Origin: Congzhengia sp045635085
GTDB taxonomy: Bacteria; Bacillota; Clostridia; UBA1381; UBA9506
Reading direction: 5' to 3'
DNA length: 64,000 nt
NCBI GenBank assembly: GCA_045635085.1
Contig: JAZRBM010000013.1
Span: 248,001 to 312,000, forward strand
In this document: in pieces, positions 1 to 7,467 of the stretch
Numbering within the stretch: position 1 is the stretch's first letter
How the letters are laid out: every line of letters begins with the position of its first letter
Program-made: the position numbers and the translations under genes
The notes under the pieces: model-generated
Databases searched by the model: none
What the model was told of the DNA's origin: nothing
The model's input: only the letters and a program-made list of their open reading frames with translations

Positions 1-1663
1 CTTCTTTTTCGCCTGATGTTTTTATTCTTTCTTCCTTTTTTAATGTTTTAGGTATTTTTGCGCTTTTTTCAAGAAAATATGAGTAGTTACCATCATAATT
101 TTCCAAAGTAGTATTATTTATTCTCATTATTCTTGTCGAAAGCTTATTTATAAAGTATCTGTCGTGAGATATAGCAAATATAGTCCCCTGATACTTTTCT
201 AATGCAGATTCTAACATTTCACGTGATTTTATATCCAGATGGTTTGTAGGTTCATCCAATAGTAGAAAGTTTGCTCTTTTTAGCATAAGCTCTAAAAGCA
301 TAAGCCTTGCACGTTCTCCACCTGATAACTCAGATATCAGTTTAAAGGCGTCATCTGCTTTAAATAAAAAACCCGCCAAAGCATTCCTTACATCCGTTAT
401 TGTCAATTCAGGAAAGGTATCAGAAATTTCATCAAAAAGAGTCTTTGAATAGTCAAGTGATGCTTGTGTCTGGTCAAAATAACCCACATCAACGCTAGCT
501 CCTAATTTTATCTTTCCTGCATCTTGTTCCATTGTGCCCAACATAATTTTAAATAATGTTGTTTTTCCACATCCGTTATCTCCTAACAAGAATACTCTCT
601 CTCCCCTTCTTATTAAGAAATTTACATCACAAAACAAAGTATTATCACCAAAAGCTTTAGATAATCCTTTAACATCTAAAACCTCGTTTGCGCCGCTTTT
701 TACAATTTCAAAACGTGGTTTAATATTATCCAGTTCCTCTTTAGGGATAATAAGTGTTTCTTTTAATCTGTCTATTGATTTTTGTTTATGCTCTGCTGTC
801 TTGATGTTTCTTTCTCTGTTCCAACGCTTTTGCTGTTCAATTATTCCCTCTATTCGTTTTATCTCACGCATTGTGTTTTCATATCTGCGCTCTAAATACT
901 TTTCATTTTCTTCTTTTAACTTGAGGTAGTTAGAATAATTACCATTAAAAGTAGTTAAATGCTGATATTCCAGTTCAAAAGTTTTGTTCGTTACCTTGTC
1001 TAAAAAATATCTGTCATGAGATATAACGATAAAAGCTCCTTTATAGTTAATCAAAAAATTTTCAAGCCACTCAACAGAGGCTATATCTAAATGATTTGTC
1101 GGCTCATCCAAAAGCAGGAGGTTTGAACCGCTAAGAAGAATCTTACAAAGCGATACTCTTGTCTTTTGTCCACCGCTTAAATTAATAAACGGTTTATCTA
1201 AATCATCTTCTGAAAATCCTAATCCGATTAAAGATGCACGAGCAATATTCTTATAGGTATATCCGTCATTTTCCTTATATTCCTCGGTTATTTTGTGGAG
1301 TTTTTGAGCATTTTCTTCTGGATCGCCAATCCCCGATTCAATGTCATGCGTTAATTTTAGCATTCTTTCTTCCATCTTTTTCAGATGGGAATATACAGTT
1401 AAAACCTCTTCATAAACGGTAAGGTGCGAATTTATACCGACGTGCTGCTCTAAATATCCAATCTGGGTGTCCTTTGGCAAAAATATTTCTCCGCCATCAG
1501 GTGCAGTTCCTTCCAGTATCGTCTTAAACAACGTCGTTTTTCCGCACCCATTAGCGCCAATCAGACCTATTTTATCATGCTCCTCAACAGAAAAAGACAC
1601 ATTTTCAAAAAGACAACGCTCCCCAAAATATTTATTTACTTTTGATAAACTAAGTAAACTCAT
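1..1663 (-). CDS. ABC-F family ATPase (YdiF/Uup/EttA-like), C-terminus cut by window edge
   Basis: Soluble double-ATPase of the ABC-F family. Family members bind the ribosomal E site and rescue or regulate translation, and some confer antibiotic resistance. I translated the minus strand from the ATG at 1663. It gives about 554 codons with Walker A GANGCGKTTLFK near residue 35 and a first signature LSGGQKTRV. A basic linker rich in Lys/Glu/Arg follows, then a second Walker A GDNGCGKTTLFK, a second signature LSGGERARL, and LLLDEPTNHLD Walker B motifs in both halves. No membrane segment is present, which fits ABC-F rather than a transporter. The gene starts 2 bases after the thiI stop with an AGAGG site inside the thiI end, so it is probably cotranscribed. 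Which ABC-F subgroup it belongs to cannot be settled from the visible part. The frame is open at the window edge. Confidence 0.9.
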   Translation of the reverse strand, partial: MSLLSLSKVNKYFGERCLFENVSFSVEEHDKIGLIGANGCGKTTLFKTILEGTAPDGGEIFLPKDTQIGYLEQHVGINSHLTVYEEVLTVYSHLKKMEERMLKLTHDIESGIGDPEENAQKLHKITEEYKENDGYTYKNIARASLIGLGFSEDDLDKPFINLSGGQKTRVSLCKILLSGSNLLLLDEPTNHLDIASVEWLENFLINYKGAFIVISHDRYFLDKVTNKTFELEYQHLTTFNGNYSNYLKLKEENEKYLERRYENTMREIKRIEGIIEQQKRWNRERNIKTAEHKQKSIDRLKETLIIPKEELDNIKPRFEIVKSGANEVLDVKGLSKAFGDNTLFCDVNFLIRRGERVFLLGDNGCGKTTLFKIMLGTMEQDAGKIKLGASVDVGYFDQTQASLDYSKTLFDEISDTFPELTITDVRNALAGFLFKADDAFKLISELSGGERARLMLLELMLKRANFLLLDEPTNHLDIKSREMLESALEKYQGTIFAISHDRYFINKLSTRIMRINNTTLENYDGNYSYFLEKSAKIPKTLKKEERIKTSGEKE

Positions 1664-1665
1664 CG

Positions 1666-2826
1666 TTAAACCTCTATAACCTCAATTCCTTCCACTGCCT
1701 CTTCTACAAGTCTGTCAAAATCAACTAAATGTTCTGACCTTTTGATGTTTTCAAGTTTTGGCTTTGTCAATGGATGTCTTGGGGTAAATATAGTACAACA
1801 ATCCTCATAAGGAAGTGTTGATGTTTCAAAAGTATCAATCTGCCTTGCTATAGTGATGATCTCTTCCTTATCCATACCTATAACAGGACGAAATACCGGC
1901 ATTGTAACAATTTCGTTTGTTACATACATTGCCTCAACAGTCTGGCTCGCTACCTGACCTATACTTTCACCTGTAACCAGTGCCTTTGCGCCTGTTTTTT
2001 CTGCAACTTTTTCTGCGATTGCCATCATAAATCTGCGCATAATTATAGTCAGTTGTTCAGGCGGGCACTTTTCTTTAATCTCCAGCTGTATTTGTGTAAA
2101 CGGAACTATGTGCACTCTCATTCCGCCAGTATATTTACCAAGTAATTTTGCCAGAGTCAACACCTTATCCTTTGCACGTTCGCTCGTATATGGATGAGAG
2201 AAAAAATGAACAGATTCAAGCCCAAGACCACGTTTTGCGCACATATAACCCGCAACCGGGCTATCTATACCACCCGAAAGCAACAAAATTCCTTTAGAAT
2301 TAGAACCTACAGGCATACCGCCCAAGCCTTTTTCACGCATGCAATAAACATATATATTTGTCTCTCTTACCTCTGCTGTTACGAGCTTTTCGGGATTCTT
2401 GACATCGACTTCCAAATTGGGAAAGCTGTCGTGTAAATACCCTCCCAGTTCCATGCAAATTTCAGGAGATGTCATGTGGTACTTTTTATCAGCACGTTTT
2501 GCCTCAACCTTAAATGTTTTAGCTCCTGAAAGTTCGTCTTTAAGGCATTCTGCTGCCTGTTTTTTTAATTCTTCGAAATCTTTAGACAAAACGTAAGCTT
2601 TGATTATCGCAACGATACCAAATACTTTTTTAAGGCTTTCTACTGCATCATCAATCAAACTCTCATCTGCCATTTCTACATATATTGTAGCCTGAGCACG
2701 ATGTACATCTGCTTTGTTCGGACGAAGTGCTGCTTTAATATTTTTAATAAGCAAATCTTCAAACGAATGTCTGTTAAGACCCTTTAGAATAATTTCTCCA
2801 TATTTTACTAAAATAATCTGTTTCAT
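1666..2826 (-). CDS. thiI: tRNA 4-thiouridine synthetase ThiI (no rhodanese domain)
   Basis: Adenylates U8 of tRNA and transfers sulfur to give s4U8; in many bacteria it also supplies sulfur for the thiazole of thiamine. The 386-aa protein has an N-terminal ferredoxin-like/THUMP part (about residues 1-165) and a PP-loop ATPase domain with LLLSGGIDSPVAGYM near residue 180. A Cys-Cys pair at 343-344 (DCCTIF) matches the position of the conserved catalytic Cys344 of E. coli ThiI. It ends where the E. coli rhodanese domain would begin, as in Bacillus-type ThiI. Such short forms rely on a dedicated cysteine desulfurase (NifZ-like), often encoded next door, but none lies in this window. It is packed between a methyltransferase (3-base gap) and the ABC-F gene. 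Confidence 0.93.
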   Translation of the reverse strand: MKQIILVKYGEIILKGLNRHSFEDLLIKNIKAALRPNKADVHRAQATIYVEMADESLIDDAVESLKKVFGIVAIIKAYVLSKDFEELKKQAAECLKDELSGAKTFKVEAKRADKKYHMTSPEICMELGGYLHDSFPNLEVDVKNPEKLVTAEVRETNIYVYCMREKGLGGMPVGSNSKGILLLSGGIDSPVAGYMCAKRGLGLESVHFFSHPYTSERAKDKVLTLAKLLGKYTGGMRVHIVPFTQIQLEIKEKCPPEQLTIIMRRFMMAIAEKVAEKTGAKALVTGESIGQVASQTVEAMYVTNEIVTMPVFRPVIGMDKEEIITIARQIDTFETSTLPYEDCCTIFTPRHPLTKPKLENIKRSEHLVDFDRLVEEAVEGIEVIEV

Positions 2827-2829
2827 ACT

Positions 2830-3588
2830 TTATCTCCTGTTTTTTGCTTGTATAGAATCAATGTTTTTACATATGTACATCACACGTTCACTCTCGAAAG
2901 TTGCAGGTTTATATGTAAAGTCATCTAGCTTTTCAACTATTTTAAACCCATTTGCTGTCAAGGCATCTGCTATGTCATCATCTGTATACATATATTCTGT
3001 ATGTGTTTCATCAAATCTTTCATATTTGTCACCATCTTTAACAAAGAAAGTAAGATAAAAATCACACAGTCTTTCTTCTTCTATAAAATTATTTTCCCAC
3101 ACATAAAATATTTCATCATCATCGTATGTATAAATGTTATCAGATAAAATATTTTTAAACTTATACTCTGTATTTACATCAAAAATCAAAAGACCATCAG
3201 GTTCTAAATAATTATTGCACAAATTAAACATTTTCTGTATTTTATCTTTATCCTCTAGGTAATTTAAACTATCTAAACAGCAAACAATAGCACCAACTGT
3301 TCCATAGAGTTCAAAATCATCCATTGACTGATTTAAAAATAGCACATCAGGATTTTTTTCCCGGGCTTTTTGAAGCATATCTGGTGATATGTCTGCGCCA
3401 ATCATTTCGTATCCTTTTTCAAAAAGCATATTAGTCAAAGTAGCTGTGCCACAGGCAAGGTCTAAAATAATTTTGTTTTCTATATTATATTTTTTGATTT
3501 TTGCGTCTATGATATCGGCAATTCGCTCATACGGAACATCATTCATCAATTTATCATAAACTTGTGCAAATTTACTGTAAGCGTCCAT
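2830..3588 (-). CDS. class I SAM-dependent methyltransferase
   Basis: A 252-aa Rossmann-fold methyltransferase. Motif I is ILDLACGTATL near residue 42, the acidic end of strand 2 is GADIS, and a CCLDSLNYL segment corresponds to motif IV. The layout resembles the YqeM/UbiE-like small-molecule or tRNA-associated methyltransferases of Firmicutes, but the substrate cannot be read from sequence. It ends 3 bases before thiI and its start codon directly follows the rarA stop, so the four genes rarA, this one, thiI and the ABC-F gene look like one transcription unit. Linkage with thiI hints at an RNA substrate, but that is only inference from position. Confidence 0.8.
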   Translation of the reverse strand: MDAYSKFAQVYDKLMNDVPYERIADIIDAKIKKYNIENKIILDLACGTATLTNMLFEKGYEMIGADISPDMLQKAREKNPDVLFLNQSMDDFELYGTVGAIVCCLDSLNYLEDKDKIQKMFNLCNNYLEPDGLLIFDVNTEYKFKNILSDNIYTYDDDEIFYVWENNFIEEERLCDFYLTFFVKDGDKYERFDETHTEYMYTDDDIADALTANGFKIVEKLDDFTYKPATFESERVMYICKNIDSIQAKNRR

Positions 3589-4860
3589 TTAATCGTCCTT
3601 TTTTACTTCTTCCCAATACTTTCTTATTGCATTTTCGTTCTTATTGTCAGAAGGTATATAATATTTTTTGCCACGAAGGTTTTCAGGCAGGTAATCTTGT
3701 TTTACATAGTTGTTTTTGTAATTATGTGGATATTTATATTCTTGTCCGTGACCCAGTTTTTTTGCTCCGCTATAATGAGAATCTTTAAGATGTTCGGGAA
3801 TTTCTCCAGTATTTTTTGTATTTACATCCTGGATTGCGCTATCTATAGCACATATCACAGAGTTTGATTTCGGTGATGTAGCAAGTAAAATCACAGCCTG
3901 AGCAAGCGGTATCCTGGCTTCCGGAAAACCAAGCTGCAATGCAGAATCCACGCAGGATTTAACAATTGTTGCAGCCATTGGATATGCCATACCAACATCT
4001 TCTGATGCTATTACCATAAGTCTTCTTGTTATAGATGCTAAATCGCCTGCGTTTATCAGTCTTGCTAGGTAATGAAGAGCAGCATCAGCATCACTTCCCC
4101 TTATCGACTTTTGAAATCCTGATAGCACATCATAGTGACTGTCTCCATCTCGGTCATATCGAAACGCTTTTTTAGAAGCTGCTTGTTCGACCATATCTAC
4201 GCTGATTTCGATATTCCCATCCGACGTCAGGTCTGATGCGTTTACGCACATTTCTAAAGTGTTTAAAGACTTTCTTATATCTCCGCCACAAGTTGTGCTG
4301 ATTGCAGAAAGTGCGCCTTTTAAGAACTTTATTTTTAAATTTAATTCTTTTTCCAGAATTTTTACACCGCGTTTTAGTGCAGATTCTACATCTTCTTTTT
4401 CAAGCGGTTTGAATTCAAAGACAGAAGAGCGGCTCAAAATTGCATTATATACATAAAAATACGGATTTTCCGTAGTACTTGCAATCAGAGTTACAGAGCC
4501 ATTTTCTATGACCTCTAAAAGTGATTGCTGTTGCTTTTTATTAAAGTTCTGAATCTCATCTAAATATAAAAGTATACCATTTTCACTGCCAATTTTACCA
4601 ATATCGGCAATAATAGCCTTTATTTCGGAAACAGATGCGTTAGTTGCATTTAGCTTATACAGGCGCTTATTGGACATTTTAGCTGCAATGTTTGCCATAG
4701 TTGTCTTACCAGTCCCTGAAGGCCCGTAAAATATCATATTTGAAATATTGCCCGATTTTACAATCTTATAAAGCAGTCTGTCAGGCGCAATCAAGTGTTG
4801 CTGTCCTACAAAATCTTCAAGTTTTTCAGGTCTTATTCTATCTGCCAAAGGACTCAGCAT
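3589..4860 (-). CDS. rarA: replication-associated recombination protein RarA/MgsA
   Basis: AAA+ clamp-loader-like ATPase that acts at stalled replication forks. Walker A is GPSGTGKTTMANIAAK, Walker B LYLDEIQNF, sensor 1 ASTTENPYF, and the arginine finger region is LSRS. The C-terminal MgsA tetramerisation region is present (about residues 250-410, including HYLARLINAGD and DSHYSGAKKLGHG). The open frame extends to an ATG at 4902, but that codon lies inside the loop of a terminator hairpin at 4883-4919. The ATG at 4860 begins the conserved MLSPLADRIRPEKLEDFVGQ and has GGGGTG about 6 bases upstream, so I choose 4860 (423 aa). It appears to lead a four-gene unit with the methyltransferase, thiI and the ABC-F gene. 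Confidence 0.93.
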   Translation of the reverse strand: MLSPLADRIRPEKLEDFVGQQHLIAPDRLLYKIVKSGNISNMIFYGPSGTGKTTMANIAAKMSNKRLYKLNATNASVSEIKAIIADIGKIGSENGILLYLDEIQNFNKKQQQSLLEVIENGSVTLIASTTENPYFYVYNAILSRSSVFEFKPLEKEDVESALKRGVKILEKELNLKIKFLKGALSAISTTCGGDIRKSLNTLEMCVNASDLTSDGNIEISVDMVEQAASKKAFRYDRDGDSHYDVLSGFQKSIRGSDADAALHYLARLINAGDLASITRRLMVIASEDVGMAYPMAATIVKSCVDSALQLGFPEARIPLAQAVILLATSPKSNSVICAIDSAIQDVNTKNTGEIPEHLKDSHYSGAKKLGHGQEYKYPHNYKNNYVKQDYLPENLRGKKYYIPSDNKNENAIRKYWEEVKKDD

Positions 4861-4882
4861 CAAAACACCCCATTTCAGTGTT

Positions 4883-4919
4883 AAAAAAGGTCTGCCAAAC
4901 ATTTTGTTTTACAGACCTT
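4883..4919 (-). terminator. intrinsic terminator after jag
   Basis: Minus-strand hairpin with 8-bp arms AAGGTCTG (4919-4912) and CAGACCTT (4894-4887), a 17-base loop and a following T run (4886-4883). It lies between jag and rarA and rules out the longer rarA start at 4902, which falls in its loop. Confidence 0.75.
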
Positions 4920-4926
4920 GTGAATT

Positions 4927-5550
4927 TTATTTCTTTTTTATAGCAATTACAACCTTACGGTTAGGCTCTTCGCCGACACTATATGTTTCAACCTCATCAT
5001 GAGACTGCAGAATTGAATGGATAATTCTTCTTTCGTTTGAGTGCATAGGCTCAAGAGTTATTTTCTTTCCTGTACGTACAACTGTAGCGGCAAGATTTTT
5101 AGCAAGCTTAATAAGTGTCTGTTCACGTCTTGCTCTGTAGTTTTCAACATCTAAAATAACCTTGACATAGTCAACGTCACCCTTATTTACACAAAGGTTT
5201 GTCAAGTATTCCAAAGAATCTAATGTATCTCCGCGTTTGCCGATAATAACACCTAAATCGTCGCCAATAAGATCGATTTTCATAACCTTTCCTTCGCGCT
5301 TTATATCGAAGTCAACCTTTATTCCCATAGAAAAGAAAACATCATCTAAAAAGCTCTTTGCTCTCTCTTCTAGGTTAATATCTGCTGTTACACGAACAAC
5401 AGCATCCTTTGCACCAATGCCGAAAAGACCCTTACTTCCTGAATCCAGTACTTCTACTTTTATACTGCTTCTGTCAAGTTTTAAGTCCGAAACTGCTTTT
5501 TCTATCGCTTCGTCAACAGTTTTTGCTGTTATCTCTACGCTTTTACTCAT
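4927..5550 (-). CDS. jag: RNA-binding protein Jag/KhpB (SpoIIIJ-associated)
   Basis: Cytoplasmic RNA-binding protein of the Jag/KhpB family, with roles in cell elongation and sporulation in Firmicutes. Order of domains: Jag_N (about 1-50, including a GSKGLFGIGAKDA stretch), a KH domain with GVIIGKRGDTLDSLEYL, and an R3H domain ending in SNERRIIHSILQSHDEVET. The length of about 207 aa is normal. An in-frame TTG at 5559 is closer to the AGAGG site (about 4 bases) than the ATG at 5550 (about 13 bases), so either may start the protein; I list the ATG. It follows yidC with a 12-21 base gap, as in most Gram-positive genomes. Confidence 0.93.
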   Translation of the reverse strand: MSKSVEITAKTVDEAIEKAVSDLKLDRSSIKVEVLDSGSKGLFGIGAKDAVVRVTADINLEERAKSFLDDVFFSMGIKVDFDIKREGKVMKIDLIGDDLGVIIGKRGDTLDSLEYLTNLCVNKGDVDYVKVILDVENYRARREQTLIKLAKNLAATVVRTGKKITLEPMHSNERRIIHSILQSHDEVETYSVGEEPNRKVVIAIKKK

Positions 5551-5571
5551 AACTATCAAACTACCTCTTTC

Positions 5572-6459
5572 TTACTTTTTCTTTTTCTTCTTGCGTTCTC
5601 TGAAATGCTGTTCATCATCAGAAATGTCAGATGAATCAACTTTTAATGTTTTGTTTAAAAGGTACATTTGCGCAATCTGGAACAAGTTTGAAATTGTCCA
5701 ATAAAGTCCCAAACCTGCAGGGAGCGTAATTGCAAACCAAGCTGTCATAAACGGGAAAATTGTGTTCATGGTTTTCATACTGCTGACAGCTTCGTTATTT
5801 GCAGAATTTCCTGAAATTTTGCTGGATATCACAGATACTAAATACGTTGTAGCACCAGCAAAAACAGGAATTAGCGCATACTCAATATGCTCTGAAATAA
5901 ACTGGAAAGTAGGTGTTACAGATAAATCAAATCCAAAAAAGTTAAAATTCAGTATATCTGATTTGTCTACTATTCCACTAATCTTATCTAACGCAGGTTC
6001 TAATTTTCTGGCAAGTTGAATCTGGTTTACTGTTGCAAACTCCCCAGCTTTACCTGTGATGATTTCATTAATTTTTAAAATCTGCTCCTGTCCTAACATC
6101 ATAATGTAGCTCATAGGCTTTCTTATAATATTATAAAGAGCAAAAAGTATAGGAAGCTGAATAAGCATAGGCAGGCATCCGCCCATAGGATTTACACCCA
6201 TTTCCTGATAAAGCTTCATCATTTCCTGACTTTGCTTTTCTTTATCGTTTGCATACTTTTCCTGAATTTTTGCAAGTCTTGGTTGCAAGAGTTGCATTTT
6301 CTTCATTGATTTTTGCTGTTTAATATTTAAAGGCAATAAAATTAACTTTATTGCAAGTGTAAACAAAATAATTGTAAAACCATAATTATTAACAAAAAGA
6401 TAAATTCCTTTAAATAAATATCCCAAAGGGACATTTATAATGTCAAAAATACTGTTCAA
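5572..6459 (-). CDS. yidC: membrane protein insertase YidC/Oxa1/SpoIIIJ
   Basis: Inserts and folds membrane proteins with or without SecYEG. The 295-aa protein shows the five-helix core of Gram-positive YidC: a first membrane segment near residues 20-45, then the basic cytoplasmic hairpin rich in Lys and Gln, then NPMGGCLPMLIQLPILFALY, and two late membrane segments around 195-260. The C-terminal tail is very basic (RERKKKKKK), typical of homologues that dock to ribosomes. No lipoprotein signal is present, as is usual for clostridial forms. It lies between yidD and jag in the conserved rpmH-rnpA-yidD-yidC-jag order. Confidence 0.95.
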   Translation of the reverse strand: MNSIFDIINVPLGYLFKGIYLFVNNYGFTIILFTLAIKLILLPLNIKQQKSMKKMQLLQPRLAKIQEKYANDKEKQSQEMMKLYQEMGVNPMGGCLPMLIQLPILFALYNIIRKPMSYIMMLGQEQILKINEIITGKAGEFATVNQIQLARKLEPALDKISGIVDKSDILNFNFFGFDLSVTPTFQFISEHIEYALIPVFAGATTYLVSVISSKISGNSANNEAVSSMKTMNTIFPFMTAWFAITLPAGLGLYWTISNLFQIAQMYLLNKTLKVDSSDISDDEQHFRERKKKKKK

Positions 6460-6484
6460 AATTTGTCCTCCTTAATGAACGGGT

Positions 6485-6703
6485 TTAGCCGTCTTTATCC
6501 ACAGGGTCAAATCCACCCTTGCAAAAAGGATTGCATCTTAAAATGCGCCACAACGCCATAAAACTGCCACGAAGTACTCCTTTTTTTTCGATAGCTTCAA
6601 TTGCATAAGAAGAACAAGTAGGGTAAAATCTGCAGCAGCTTCTCTTTAGCGGGGATATTCTCTTTTGATAAAATCGGATAAAAAAAATCAAAACCTTCTT
6701 CAT
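6485..6703 (-). CDS. yidD: membrane protein insertion efficiency factor YidD
   Basis: Small membrane-associated protein that assists YidC-dependent insertion. The motif run ISPLKRSCCRFYPTCSSYA and the end RILRCNPFCKGGFDPV are the family hallmarks. I place the start at the ATG at 6703 (MKKVLIFFIRFYQ), giving 72 aa, the usual length. An upstream ATG at 6742 in the same frame overlaps the rnpA end and would add 13 residues. Neither start has a strong ribosome site, so translation is probably coupled to rnpA, whose stop lies 20 bases upstream of 6703. Confidence 0.92.
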   Translation of the reverse strand: MKKVLIFFIRFYQKRISPLKRSCCRFYPTCSSYAIEAIEKKGVLRGSFMALWRILRCNPFCKGGFDPVDKDG

Positions 6704-6722
6704 AATAAACACACTCACAAAG

Positions 6723-7061
6723 CTATATAAAAAGCCTTGCACGATTAATCATATAGTAAACAACATCTGATACAGCGTCATAAGAATCAACCTCAAGACT
6801 ACCCTCTTTTGCCACCAAAATAAGGTCATATCCAGTTAGAATTTTATCCTCTAAAAGACGATAGCTTTCACGAAGCAATCTTCTTAATCTGTTTCGTTTA
6901 ACGGCTTTTGCAAGTTTTTTGCTAACTTTAAATCCGAGTCTGTTATACTCTTTTCCGTTGGGTAAATAATATAATGTAAAATATTTGTGGTATGACCTTT
7001 TCCCTAGTCTGTATACTTTCAAAAACTGTTCGTTTCGATTTAAACTGATTGTGCTTTTCAT
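6723..7061 (-). CDS. rnpA: ribonuclease P protein component
   Basis: Protein subunit of RNase P, which trims the 5' leader of pre-tRNAs together with the RnpB RNA. It is 112 aa long, with the FTLYYLPNG strand, the GFKVSKKLAKAVKRNRLRRLLRES signature region (the RNR motif that contacts RNA) and YDLILVAKEG near the C-terminus. It lies 62 bases downstream of rpmH, the standard partner. Confidence 0.95.
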   Translation of the reverse strand: MKSTISLNRNEQFLKVYRLGKRSYHKYFTLYYLPNGKEYNRLGFKVSKKLAKAVKRNRLRRLLRESYRLLEDKILTGYDLILVAKEGSLEVDSYDAVSDVVYYMINRARLFI

Positions 7062-7123
7062 AATTTACTAATTATGAATAAAGTCGCTTGAGGAAAACCC
7101 AAGCGACCAGTTGTTCATAATAC

Positions 7124-7258
7124 TTATGCAGATAAAACTTTTCTGCCCTTTAGTCTTCTTCTGGCTAAAACCTTTCTACCTGAGCGAGTGCTCATTCTGT
7201 TTCTGAAGCCATGGTCTTTTTTTCTCTTTCTTCTGTTTGGTTGATATGTTCTAAGCAA
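7124..7258 (-). CDS. rpmH: 50S ribosomal protein L34
   Basis: Read directly from the minus strand: a 44-residue, extremely basic protein starting with LRTYQPNRRKRKKDHGF after the initiator and ending LKGRKVLSA, which is L34 over its whole length. The start codon is TTG at 7258, with AGGAGGTG seven bases upstream. It is first in the rpmH-rnpA-yidD-yidC-jag unit and has a near-perfect promoter at 7319-7347. Confidence 0.96.
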   Translation of the reverse strand: MLRTYQPNRRKRKKDHGFRNRMSTRSGRKVLARRRLKGRKVLSA

Positions 7259-7318
7259 AGTGCTACACCTCCTGATAATCTAATAAAGCACACCACAATT
7301 AAATACTTATCCTCAAAC

Positions 7319-7347
7319 ATTATACATAAATTGCATCATATTGTCAA
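7319..7347 (-). promoter_or_regulatory. housekeeping promoter of rpmH-rnpA-yidD-yidC-jag
   Basis: Minus strand TTGACA (7347-7342), 17-base spacer, TATAAT (7324-7319). Both hexamers match the sigma-A consensus exactly. Transcription would begin near 7312, about 54 bases before the TTG start of rpmH. Confidence 0.85.
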
Positions 7348-7404
7348 TAGTTTTTTTGATATTTTTGCTTTATGAACAAAAATTTAATTTTCTATATCTT
7401 TTGC

Positions 7405-7433
7405 TTGTTATAAGGAGTATTTTTTGCTATAAT
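7405..7433 (+). promoter_or_regulatory. promoter of the 7468 gene
   Basis: TTGTTA (7405-7410), 17 bases, TATAAT (7428-7433) with an extended TGC before the -10. It is back to back with the rpmH promoter. The gene's ATG at 7468 has CGGAGG about 8 bases upstream. Confidence 0.6.
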
Positions 7434-7467
7434 TACTATTGACAAATATATTGTACGGAGGCTATAT

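Noticed and set aside
7300..7335. Possible DnaA boxes near rpmH
   Set aside because: TTATCC and TTATAC words each have mismatches and are not clustered; no dnaA next door.
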